Shown here piece after piece: positions 10,832 to 21,760 of a DNA stretch of 21,760 nt. The position numbers were made by a program, and so were the translations under genes. Every line of letters begins with the position of its first letter. Positions within the stretch are counted from its first letter, which is position 1. The DNA comes from Cylindrodendrum hubeiense (lineage: Eukaryota > Ascomycota > Sordariomycetes > Hypocreales > Nectriaceae). The notes beneath the pieces were generated by a model. That model saw only the letters and a list, made by a program, of their open reading frames with translations, was not told the DNA's origin and made no database searches. The DNA is taken from contig JAANBB010000578.1 of assembly GCA_014621425.1 (NCBI GenBank), positions 1-21,760 on the forward strand, in the 5' to 3' direction.

Positions 10832-12213
10832 ATGTCTGGTGACGAAAAGATTCGCATCTCCGGCGAGACGCCGCGAGCCACCACTCCCGTCCTCCCCACG
10901 GCCAACCCTGGCCTCGAGAAGCCCAAGTCTTATTCTGGCATTCACCCGTCCCTCTACGTGATGTGAGTGCACCTGGGCATCGACCTCGCGGTACGCATCC
11001 GACTAACGAGCTTCTCTGCAGTTGCTGGATTGGCTTCAGCTCTTCCGTCATTCTGTTCAACAAATGGCTTCTCGACACCCTCAACTTCCGTACGCTCCAC
11101 CACCCGATCCCCGAATTCGTCGCCTCTTGCTGACCCCAACACAGGCTACCCGGTCATCCTGACGACGTACCACTTGACCTTCGCGACCGTTGTTACCCAG
11201 ATAATGGCTCGATGGACCACCCTCCTTGATGGCCGAAAGACGGTCAAGATGACTGGTCGCGTTTACGTGCGCGCTATCGTTCCCATCGGTATCTTCTTCA
11301 GCTTGAGTTTGATCTGCGGCAACCTGACCTACCTCTACCTCTCGGTCGCTTTCATCCAGATGCTCAAGGCCACTACCCCCGTTGCTGTCCTTATCTCTGG
11401 CTGGGCCCTGGGCGTTTCGCAACCCAACCTCAAGCAGTTCCTCAATGTCTCGGCCATTGTCGTTGGTGTCATCATTGCTTCAATTGGAGAAATCCACTTC
11501 GTGGTTATTGGTGTCATGTACCAGATCGGTGGTGTCATTTTCGAAGCTCTGCGACTCACCATGGTCCAGCGCCTCCTGAGTTCCGCTGACTACAAGATGG
11601 ACCCCCTGGTCTCTCTGTACTACTTCGCGCCCATTTGCGCTCTCATGAACGGTGTCGTTGCTCTCATTTGGGAGGTTCCCCGATGCTCCATGGACGAGGT
11701 TTACAACGTCGGTCTCTTCACCTTCTTCCTTAACGGTCTCTGCGCCTTTATGCTCAACGTCTCGGTTGTCTTCCTTGTATGTCAAGCCCCCTGGTAATAA
11801 AACTCGTGGTCCGGAGAACTGACACTATTCTGTAGATTGGCAAGACCTCCGCTGTCGTCCTGACCCTCTGCGGTGTCCTCAAGGACATCATGCTGGTCGC
11901 TGCATCCATGGCCATCTGGGGCACCCAGGTCACCCCCCTTCAGTTCTTCGGTTACTCCATCGCTCTTGGCGGCATGGTCTACTACAAGCTCGGCTACGAG
12001 CAGCTGAAGGGCCACATCATGGATGCCAACCGACAATGGGCCGAGTTCGGTGCTCGCAAGCCCGTCCTCCGAAAGATCACCATTATTGTCGCGACTGCGT
12101 TCGTGATCTTCACCTTGTTTGGTGGACTGGCTCCCAGCTACGCTCCCGAGTATGACCCCTCCAAAATCCAAAACGAAGTTGTCCATCGATTCGGAATTAA
12201 CGATGCTCAGTAG
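10832..12213 (+). CDS. Triose-phosphate/nucleotide-sugar transporter family protein (candidate UDP-Galf transporter, GlfB-like)
   Basis: Four exons (10832-10962, 11022-11089, 11145-11776, 11836-12213) join in frame to 402 residues. Donors are GTGAGT, GTACGC and GTATGT; acceptors are GCAG, ACAG and GTAG. The product is a multi-pass membrane protein of the drug/metabolite transporter clan, TPT/DUF250 branch. Seen: SSVILFNKWLL in the first helix, LTTYHLTFATV, LDGRKTVKMTGRVYVRAIVPIG, LSLICGNLTYLYLSVAFIQMLKATTPVAVL (the K-A-T-T-P signature), ALRLTMVQRLL, DPLVSLYYFAP and GKTSAVVLTLCGVLKD near the C-terminus. The hydrophilic N-terminus (about 40 residues) and tail are probably cytosolic. The family has several paralogues that carry nucleotide sugars or phosphorylated metabolites across Golgi or ER membranes. 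Assignment as the UDP-galactofuranose carrier rests mainly on its position as next gene to UGM and on the known glfA-glfB neighbourhood in Aspergillus; a generic paralogue is the alternative. Confidence 0.92.
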
Positions 12214-12916
12214 CAGCGGCAGCGCTCCTAGCCCTTAAATAATACGGAACCGACGAAATCTGAAATCATTCAGATACGCCACCGAGGCGTTGTCAACTAG
12301 GCGAACGGCGATCTAGGGACTTTCTTTTTCTTTATCAAAACCTTGGACCGGCTTGTTCGCGTGCATATTTACGTTTACTAGTCGCACTTTCTGATTGATT
12401 GGAGACTTTAAGACATTCTGCTTGAAGGAAGGATGGAGGGGATAACGACTGTAAAGCCATAGAGCTGGTTCGCAGTGTGCGAAGGTCCGGGGTGCAGGCA
12501 AGGACTTGCATTCACGATGGTCTAATCTGATGTGTACTTTAGAAGGCGTTGGGCCATAGACATGTAGAAACGAAATGGGCAAAACAATGATCAACCCACA
12601 TTGTGTCAAAAGGAATTTATTCAGCATTGATTCATGAAATTTGCATTGGAGTGTGTAGACATTGTGGTCATAAGCCCCCTGGTCGATCTTCTCGTGGCCT
12701 CTGGGGGAACTCCAGCAACGCAAATCCACCCTTGTCCTTTCACTGGGGACCACCAGTCCGATCCGCGTCGACTTTCTGACACCAACAGTCACGCGGTGAG
12801 GGATGAGATTTTTTAAGAAACTTTCATATTGATTCCCATAAACCGGGGTTCCTTAATGCCAATCGATGCTCTTTACATCCCGCCAACTCCCTAACCGTGA
12901 TGGAGAAACGATTTTT
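12214..12916. other. Convergent intergenic region (transporter / rpl27 3' ends)
   Basis: Contains the 3' untranslated sequences of both genes; CCCTTAAATAATACGG at about 12232 could act in polyadenylation of the transporter transcript. The 159-residue open frame at 12313-12792 (-) shows no motif and is probably chance. Confidence 0.5.
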
Positions 12917-13576
12917 TTAAAACTCTGTTGCAAGTGGTTAGCACTAGTCCACACACAACCAATTCCCGAGCAATCCAGCTTCGGGGCTCAGGGGCAGGGG
13001 AAAAAACGTACTGAGAGGGGTGAAGAACCATCGGTTCTTGCCGCTGGTGTATCGGTCCTCGAGCACCTTCTTGACGGTCTTCTTGGCGTCCTCGCGCTGA
13101 GACACCTCCTTGAAGGTGTCGTTGGAGATGGTGCCCTTGAGGCCCTCGAGCTCCAGGGTGTAGCGAGTGGGCATCAAGTGGTTGTAGTTGACGACCTTGA
13201 TGAAGGGCTTGATCTTGGATCGCTTCTCCTGGCGAGTCTTGGACATGCGGCGGGTGATCTTGGAGGGGTAGCGCTCAATACCAGCGACCAGGGCGTGGCC
13301 GAAGGGATGAGGCTTGTTGCCGTTGTCAATAGGCTGGATGATGACAACCTGCAGAGCAATTCGAGTCAGTGTTGTGTCCTTCAGCAACCAGTGTCAAGAA
13401 AAATCCTCCTCCAGCGTCCCGTCTCATTTGACGACAGACACACAAATCCGGCAACACTATGTTGTTGGGAGGCGCGCAACTCGAGGAGGTCAGGGATGTC
13501 GCAAGCGTCGTACCTTCTTTCCGGCGTATCTGCCGCGGGTGATGATGGCGACTCGGCCGACCTTGAGGAACTTCAT
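12917..13576 (-). CDS. rpl27: 60S ribosomal protein L27 (eL27)
   Basis: Cytosolic large-subunit protein eL27, 135 residues from three exons: 13576-13514, 13348-13012 and 12924-12917. Seen: the N-terminal KOW-type segment [19 protein letters not shown], then [49 protein letters not shown] and [15 protein letters not shown]. The frame would run past the conserved end into unrelated sequence unless an 87-nt intron (donor GTACGT at 13011, branch-like GTGCTAACC, acceptor CAG at 12925) is removed. The last exon is then 8 nt and gives the expected C-terminal Lys-Phe and stop. The first intron (165 nt) follows codon 21, a typical position for a ribosomal protein gene intron. It is divergent to the Nce101-like gene with a short shared upstream region. 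Confidence 0.96.
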
Positions 13577-13891
13577 CTTGTCCGGCGGTTGTTGTCGGAA
13601 TATGCTGAGTGAAGTTTGCGTCGTCGTAAACCGTGATCGGGAATTTGGTGCAAAATTGGGGGTTTGTGGGTTGGCAATTTGGGGCAAGCGAGTCGCATGT
13701 GTGGAGTCACGTGATACGCTAATTGGCAATGGTGGACCGTGCGCGGCGACACTCAAGGGCCGTCTCGGAGCTCCTCGCGACCCACCAGCAAGCTACGGAG
13801 TGAATTGGCTCTTTGAGTGTCCTGCTACATCCCAGACATCGCACTTTCGAGTCTATTCAGACAACTTCTTTTTTTTAGCACTACGAACAAA
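13577..13891. promoter_or_regulatory. Bidirectional promoter region, rpl27 and Nce101-like gene
   Basis: Only 315 bases separate the two divergent start codons. Seen inside: the palindrome TCACGTGA at 13707-13714 (E-box/Cbf1-type), ATTGG boxes (CCAAT on the minus strand) near 13721 and 13803, and a T-rich tract near 13866-13877 just before the right-hand start codon. CACGTG-type elements are known in ascomycete ribosomal protein promoters; use of this one is inferred. Confidence 0.6.
13707..13714. promoter_or_regulatory. TCACGTGA palindrome (E-box-like)
   Basis: A perfect 8-bp palindrome with a CACGTG core, about 130 bases upstream of the rpl27 start codon and about 180 upstream of the divergent gene. 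Basic helix-loop-helix factors such as Cbf1 bind this core; occupancy here is not shown. Confidence 0.5.
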
Positions 13892-14141
13892 ATGCCTGCT
13901 GCTCCTACGTACATCATTTCCCGCGTCGTGGACCCCATCTTTGGGGTCCTCATTGGCCTCTCGGCGGCCGTAACGAGAATCAACCGTGAGGAGAAAGACA
14001 AGGGAAGGACCACTGATCAGACGATTCAGGCCGGGCTACGGTATGTCGAATTGGGTCACAACAAGTGAATTGGAAGATGAGAGCAATTGCTGATGTTTTG
14101 GTGTCTCTAGACGTGCTGGATTATCCTCCAAGTCGTCCTAG
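13892..14141 (+). CDS. NCE101: Nce101-like non-classical export protein
   Basis: A small protein of 59 residues from two exons: 13892-14040 (donor GTATGT) and 14111-14141 (acceptor CTAG). The first part, ISRVVDPIFGVLIGLSAAVTRINREE, matches the pattern of the yeast Nce101/Nce1 family: a short N-terminus, an R/K..DP motif, one membrane helix (about residues 12-28), then a charged tail. The yeast protein was implicated in secretion of leaderless proteins; its mechanism is unclear. The second exon adds Ala-Gly-Leu and a Ser/Lys-rich end. The ATG lies in AACAAAATG context, good for fungi. The family is short and weakly conserved, so the assignment rests on the helix and motif pattern. Confidence 0.8.
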
Positions 14142-14267
14142 TCTAGATGCCGTTCACGCCGACAGCGCATAAATGGATTGCATCCATGTGATTGATCCAG
14201 GAACTGCACCGCTTTCCCGGCGCTGCGTTGGATAGCTCTGCTCTATACTGCTGTACAATCTATCCAT

Positions 14268-15065
14268 TTACTCGCCAAACGACGGTCCATACTCCTTCTT
14301 CATCGCCTCACGAACAATCTGTCCACATAGCTTCGCTGTGGGATTGACGCTGACGGCGAGCCCCTTCGCAATCGGGTTACCATATCGACCGCCTAGGGCG
14401 AGATCTCTTGATGCAGCCTCTTCAAAGTCCAACTTCTCCCACTTTGATTCCAATAGGTTGTCGTCCACATCCAGCGAGCGATGCAACAACAACTTGGCTG
14501 TCTTCAGATACACGGCAGCCCGTTGTGTATGTGCCATGGACAAAGTCCGGGCGACTTGGGGTGAGATGGGACTGGCCAATGATGGAGGTGAGAGGAGCTT
14601 GATTGAAGCCTCCATGTCCGTCAGTGCCGTCACCGCTATTTGCTTCTTCTCTGCTGCCTCCAGATTATCAATCAATGGCATCGAGTTGTCTGAGGTTTCT
14701 GAGAGGAGGATGGCATCCCCATAGAGCCTCCTAAATATTTGGACTCGGTTATTTCGTGCGCTGGCATAGTTGGGGTGCTGGGAAATGATGCCTTCGATGG
14801 CGGAAAGACATTGTTTATATCCATCTATGGCAACATCCTTGCTTTGGTCGGATCCAGGCCGCATCAGTTGAGCTTCGATCTTCTGGATTGACCGGATGAT
14901 TTCTCGCTCCTTTGCAACTACCCTCTCATACACGCCAGTGTCTGTGATGTTCGGGTCTCGAGGCAACGAGGAGTCGAGAATAATTCCCGTGAGGGGGTTT
15001 GACTCGGGATCTCTGATCTTCTCGAGGATGTTGATGTCATGGTTGCTCAAGGCTACGCAAGTCAT
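14268..15065 (-). CDS. TTC36-like tetratricopeptide repeat protein
   Basis: This intronless gene encodes 265 residues if translation starts at 15065. It resembles the TTC36 family: an N-terminal LSNHDINILEKIRDPES motif, a central helical TPR-like region (about residues 60-215, with YKQCLSAIEGIISQHPNYASARNNRVQIFRRL as the clearest TPR unit), and the C-terminal block FEEAASRDLALGGRYGNPIAKGLAVSVNPTAKLC. TTC36 proteins are adaptors of poorly known function; the human one is linked to protection of 4-hydroxyphenylpyruvate dioxygenase in tyrosine metabolism, which is notable because an HPPD gene lies next door. The open frame extends 83 codons further upstream (to 15314), but that part is unlike the family, so the ATG at 15065, directly before the conserved motif, is preferred. 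It converges with the Nce101-like gene at 126 bases. Confidence 0.8.
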   Translation of the reverse strand: MTCVALSNHDINILEKIRDPESNPLTGIILDSSLPRDPNITDTGVYERVVAKEREIIRSIQKIEAQLMRPGSDQSKDVAIDGYKQCLSAIEGIISQHPNYASARNNRVQIFRRLYGDAILLSETSDNSMPLIDNLEAAEKKQIAVTALTDMEASIKLLSPPSLASPISPQVARTLSMAHTQRAAVYLKTAKLLLHRSLDVDDNLLESKWEKLDFEEAASRDLALGGRYGNPIAKGLAVSVNPTAKLCGQIVREAMKKEYGPSFGE

Positions 15066-17374
<2,309 letters not shown>

Positions 17375-17738
17375 ACAAGGGCATTGCAATCGCAGCCAGC
17401 ATTTGGGTCCAGCATTTTAGTGTATGTTGCTTGGAGGATCCAAGCAGACAGAGACAGAGAAGGAGAAAATTGTTTAACGTGATGACTCATGATAAGATGT
17501 CGTCTATTGCACCGCTATTTAAGCTGGTATTGGGAAGGCCATACGCCCCCAAAATAAATCCCAAAGTGTTCCACCAGATGCGCCGTGTGCAGCCGTCTCC
17601 TATGCTGCGTGACATGAAAGTTGTTCGTTACAGGCTGGCTACAAAGCTCCAAGCCCCAGTAGTAATGCTTTTGCCGGGTATTTCGTCCTCTTCCTCCCCC
17701 TCCCTTGGTGCTCAAACCCGCATCCCATATCTTCGATT
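17375..17738. other. Convergent intergenic region (HPPD / ssl1 3' ends)
   Basis: Holds the 3' untranslated ends of both genes. No gene, hairpin terminator or repeat was recognised. Confidence 0.5.
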
Positions 17739-19194
17739 CTAGCCCATAACCACGTCGCCGTTGGTGTGGCCATTGCCATTCACCTCGGCCGACGCAGTAG
17801 GAGCAATCTGCGCCTTGCTCTGACATCCCGGGCAGTTGTGGATGACCTCGTGCGCGAACACGTCGCAATCGATGCAGAAGTGCTCCCCGCACACCTCGCA
17901 GGCGTAACGCCCGCTCTCGCTGACGCCCTTGGCGCCCGGGCGGGTAGAGTCATCCTTGGGCTTGTCGGAGGCCTTGATTTTGGGCGGCTCAGGGAACGGC
18001 GCCAGACAGGAGAAGCAGGCGGCAGATTTCGCGGCCCTGGCCCATGAGACCTCGACCCAGTTGCGCAGTGGGAAGAGGTGGTGATAGGATCGTGCCAGGT
18101 GGGTAGACAGGATAAGAGTGAGGCCGCAGGAGGGACACTCGGCGGGAAGGCGGCAGACACGAGTGCCGCAGCGGGTGCAGAGGTAACCTTCGCGGAAAGG
18201 CTTGTTATGGCAGCCGCAGTAGCTGGTGGTGCCGTCAGGGGCGAGCGTGCGAGACGGGAAGCCCATCATAAGCAGGCTCGCGGTGCTGTGCTCCTCGGTG
18301 CGGGTGACGGGAGGTGTCGTAGCGGCGAGGAAGAGCTCGCGGTAGTGAACCTCGTCCATAGCGATGTTGTACTGCGACTCATCGCCGGCGTTGGTGCGCG
18401 AACAGAGCTCTGCACAGATAGCCACCTGGGCGGAGAGGCCGACGATGGACACACGCATTCGGTCGGTGATGAGGTTGCCAATCGTCTCGTGAATGTCGCC
18501 GGGGTCGCTGGACAGCAGGGCGCCGTAGATGATGAGGACTTCTCGCGTGCCATGGGATGGCGCATGGCTAGGTATTCTGGTCAGCACGCACAATCTCAAC
18601 CCAGGAAGACGGGGGCATATACAATAGAGCACCTCGACACATCTCCAATGCATTCTGGAGACTGGGGTTTCCTTGAGGATCCTGGTTCTCCAGACCCTTC
18701 AATTTCTCCAGGTGTTCACTCGGGTTACCCCCCACGTCGCTGATCCGCACGGCCACGCCATCACGCATGCCGATGATGCCTAGCTGTGAGATTGGGTTCT
18801 GCTCGAAGAACTCGCGGACGAAGGCGGCGGCGTAGTTGAGCGTGAGGCGGTACCGCGTCGGCATCAGGTCCTTCTCCGCCATGGCAAACGACATGTCCAG
18901 CACGAGGACCAGGTGGCGGATGATGCCTCGCTGCAGGGGCGTCGTGTCTCGAAGCAACCGCTTGCGCTTCTCGGCCTCGAGCGTCGCGAGGTTGAGGATG
19001 CCGTCCTGATCCTCCTCGGGCAGGTTTGTCTCCCACGTGCGCTTCGACTTCTCCCAGGAACGCGCGGCATCTGCTTTGCGGCCGCGCGCGGATTTGCCCT
19101 TGGGTGCCTGGGGGTCATCGTCCGTGACTCGGTGGTCCCTGAGGTCGTCGTCGGACATGTCGTTCTCGACGTACTCGCCATCGGAGTCGGCCAT
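17739..19194 (-). CDS. ssl1: TFIIH core subunit Ssl1/p44
   Basis: Nuclear TFIIH component for RNA polymerase II initiation and nucleotide excision repair; it stimulates the Rad3/XPD helicase. Two exons, 19194-18623 and 18567-17739, flank a 55-nt intron (donor GTATAT, branch-like GCTGACC, acceptor CCTAG) and give 466 residues. Seen: an acidic N-terminus, DTTPLQRGIIRHLVLVLDMSFAM (Ssl1-type von Willebrand A start, about 84-105), MRDGVAVRISDVGGNP, HGTREVLIIYGALLSSDPGDIHETI just after the splice junction, then a zinc cluster at 308-339 (CGC, CTRC, CPSC) and the C-terminal RING-like cysteine set at 375, 378, 414, 417, 422, 425, 436 and 439. All signature parts are present, so it should be functional. 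The extreme C-terminus is a short Asn/Gly-rich tail. Confidence 0.97.
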
Positions 19195-19999
19195 CGTGAG
19201 GAGGAGGGATTGTCGCGGTTTCGGGTTCGAGCGGTGCAGAAGCGACTGAGGCGGACGGGAGTTCGATTAACGAGTGTGCGGCGGGCGTGTGAAGGTTGAT
19301 GGAACAAAAAGAAAGATGGTGACGGATTAAAGTGGCAAGGCTGCGATGGATATTCACAGCCTTGTGGCGATCCACCCCAGCAAGTCGACGTTGGAAGCAC
19401 AGCCAATAACAGGCACGTTAAATTCAATGCGACACAGCAGCAATATGGCATGTTGACGAAGAGACCCGCAATGTTACATGTAGTATAAAGTGTACATTGC
19501 AAGATTCACATTTATGTATGATAAGACCAGCCAGAAAGAAGTTTTGCAACTTCGTTTTTTAATTACTCGAATCTATCTTCGACTTCCATATGCATTAGTC
19601 GCTCAGCCAGGGTATACTACGAAGTCATGTCTAAACTAAATCACCTAATATGTACAGGCTGGCGGGCGACGAACCCGTTCCAGCATGTAAACCACAGTCC
19701 AACAGGCACAATTGCCAATGGATCCCTCAACAAGGGTCATGGCCATCTCCACAATCCCAACAATAGTCGTATGCAAGCATCCTCACACAAATACCCAACC
19801 GCCTTGTTGCAAATAGGCCTGCGGGTACCTAATACGAAAAGAATGCCACCCCGTTATGCTCCTTCAAATCATTTCCGTCAACATGTGTACGTCGTTCGAC
19901 CGTGAATAGTCGCCGAGCAAGAGAGAGATATTGAAACCAAAATAATACGCCACCATCCCAAACGCCGCTCCAGAGAACTGACAATTAGACACAGCTTTT
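19195..19999. other. Intergenic region upstream of ssl1 / downstream of chs7
   Basis: Contains the ssl1 promoter at its left end and the chs7 3' region at its right end; both genes point left. It is AT-rich from about 19420 to 19660. The 92-residue frame at 19627-19905 (+) has no motif and is not called. Confidence 0.5.
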
Positions 20000-21135
20000 T
20001 TAAGGGTAGTTGCTGGTCTGCATTGGCCAGTCATCCTCGGTGATGCTGGACCAGAAGACCCAGATCATAACCACGGACAGGAGAGTGAAGAGCGTCTGGA
20101 ACAGGGATCCGTCGATCTTGCCGTTGGTACCTTCGCAGATGTGCTTGCTGACGACGTAGTTGAAGACCTGGCCAACAGCGAAGAGAACACCAGCGGCCGT
20201 CAGGTAGATCATGGGACGGGTCTCGCCGAGGACTCGGATGACGAGGATGGCCTCGAGGACGAAGAAGGCGACGAGTAGGATCAGAGGAACCAGCTGGTAC
20301 AGGACGTAGAGGGCGACATTTCGGTTTGGGCTGTCGTAGCTGGAGTCCCAGTAGCCGGTGAACTGGAGGCCAGTGTCAAGAGCAATGTATCCGGTACCAA
20401 TAAGCAAGGCGCCGGCAGAAGCAACCATCAGACCCAGAGACATGGGGGTGCCATCATCAATAATCTGGTAACCGACAACAGCATTCAGCATCAATATCCA
20501 GATGGTTGCAATAATCATGCCAATGTGAATGGCAGAGAAAGCCTGGTTGAGTTGGTCAGCGTAGGAAGCTATGCGAGGTCAATATAAAATACGTACAATT
20601 CGAACCGTTTTGTTCAGAGGAAATCCGCCAACAGAGAAGATCTCGCAGATGCTGATGATGATGTAGCCGATGAGGAACAATTGCATTTCCCTAGAGTACT
20701 TGTTAGTTGGGTGGATACGACAAAGTGATAAAGGGATGTGCATACCTTCGGCCCACAGCAGCTCGCTTCTTCTCCGACCGCAGCACCAAGAAAATGGAGG
20801 CAGCGATGGCAAGACCGCAGAGGACAATGGAGCCGATGTTCGCCAGGTGGTCACCCCCGTTCAGGGAGATGCCGGTGAGCTCACATCCTCCCCAAGATCC
20901 AGTCTGGTTGTAGTTGGGAGAGCTCAGAAGCTGTTCGGTTCAGTCAGTTGGTTGTTCCATAATTGTTTCGTCGACACCAAGGATTGGGGTTTCAGGGCGC
21001 ACGTACATTGCAGACTGGAAGAGTCGAGTCTTTGCAGAAGTCCTGTGAGGCATGGCGTTAGCAAACAACGTTGGAACGCAGGCGTTGATAGCGTGCGAGG
21101 CGTACCTTAAAGTTGCCAAAGTCGGTGGACCCCAT
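20000..21135 (-). CDS. chs7: Chitin synthase export chaperone Chs7
   Basis: ER membrane chaperone needed for exit of the class IV chitin synthase (Chs3 in yeast) and so for wall chitin. Five exons give 295 residues: 21135-21106, 21042-21007, 20930-20746, 20690-20597 and 20542-20000, with donors GTACGC, GTACGT, GTATGC and GTACGT and AG acceptors. Seen: the conserved start MGSTDFGNF..FCKDSTLPVCNLL, a lumenal segment with WGGCELTG, then seven hydrophobic helices at about 53-72, 86-107, 116-142, 150-171, 190-219, 225-246 and 261-282. This seven-helix plan and the N-terminal FC..S.LP.C motif are diagnostic for the family; yeast Chs7 is slightly longer. The first two exons are only 30 and 36 nt, and each intron except the one at AG|G (residue 84) falls between codons. 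Confidence 0.96.
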
Positions 21136-21760
21136 TGTGATTGCAGACGCTTAAAAGCTCGGCGAGTTGATCAGGTTTGCAACCACAATTGGGGAGCGAG
21201 ATGGAAGTCGTCGAGTCGGGTCGGGTCGGGTGAGGCGCAGCGTCGAGTCGATTGACGTGGGAAAATAGGATTCCTCGATTCGGAATGCACGTCGCAGACA
21301 AAATTGGTGATGAGGTTGAGATTTTCCTTGCGCTGCGAACGGTTGCGTTGCTGGGCCGTCGTTGGGGTGGTTGGTTGCGACGGAAGCGAAGAGGCGTAAT
21401 TTGGCGGCTTGTCGTGCCTGGTGTCCGATGAGCGGCTCGCTCGCTAGCAGAATTCCCCACGTCCTTGCCGCCTTTCTCGTCAACGTCGTCGGGGTCGTGT
21501 CGTGCCGTGCGGTCGGCAGGTGATTGTGCGTCAAAGAAGTCGGGGCGGATGGTGCTCGCAGGTTGTAGTGGCGCGGGCGTCGGCGTAGGCGTGGGAGAGG
21601 AGCGGGCAGAGAGTTCGTCGCGGGCTGTGGGTGGGCGGATTGGTGAACCACAGAGCAGGTACAAGAGGTGAGGCAGGCAGGTCGGGTGCGTTGTTGCGGT
21701 GGGCGCTGGGCAGCAGCTAAGCTACCTTTTACATGCAGTGCGGCAGCTGCAACAGGCTCT
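21136..21760. promoter_or_regulatory. Upstream region of chs7 to the window end
   Basis: Probable promoter and leader of chs7. Seen: an ATTGG box (inverted CCAAT) near 21188, and tandem GGGTC units around 21216-21231 within GTCGAGTCGGGTCGGG. The overlapping frames of 166-185 residues on the minus strand (21107-21664) are arginine/proline-rich without motifs and are read as chance. A gene starting beyond the right edge cannot be judged. Confidence 0.5.

Overview
The window is nuclear DNA from a filamentous ascomycete (Pezizomycotina, probably Sordariomycetes). The evidence is short 50-165 nt introns with GTRNGY donors and CTRAC-type branch sites, GC-rich coding exons, pyrimidine-rich leaders, and a set of typically fungal genes: UDP-galactopyranose mutase, the chitin synthase chaperone Chs7, an Nce101-like protein, Ssl1 and 4-hydroxyphenylpyruvate dioxygenase. 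No tRNA, rRNA, CRISPR array, intact transposon or bacterial-style operon was seen.

Layout, left to right: non-coding DNA (1-1038); an intronless acyl-protein-thioesterase-type hydrolase (+, 1039-1905); a 5'-truncated NAD(P)-binding (NmrA/SDR-like) gene remnant (-, 2351 to about 2878) followed by a 10-bp tandem repeat and 1.5 kb without genes; a six-exon UDP-galactopyranose mutase gene (-, 4631-6520); a 4.3-kb gene-free stretch; a four-exon triose-phosphate/nucleotide-sugar transporter family gene (+, 10832-12213); 60S ribosomal protein L27 (-, 12917-13576); an Nce101-like small membrane protein (+, 13892-14141); a TTC36-like TPR protein (-, 14268-15065); HPPD (+, 16118-17374); TFIIH subunit Ssl1/p44 (-, 17739-19194); and Chs7 (-, 20000-21135), with its upstream region running to the window end.

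The main biological theme is a probable galactofuranose locus. The mutase makes UDP-galactofuranose in the cytosol. The next recognisable gene, divergently transcribed, encodes a multi-pass transporter of the family that contains the Golgi UDP-Galf carrier of Aspergillus (GlfB/UgtA), whose gene, as I recall, also neighbours the mutase gene there. Here the two are 4.3 kb apart. Chs7, another wall-biogenesis factor, lies about 8 kb further on, but the intervening genes are unrelated housekeeping genes (ribosome, TFIIH, tyrosine catabolism), so a wider cell-wall cluster is not supported. Exon joins were derived by reading splice sites and checking reading-frame continuity and remembered family sequence; no alignment or RNA data were available.
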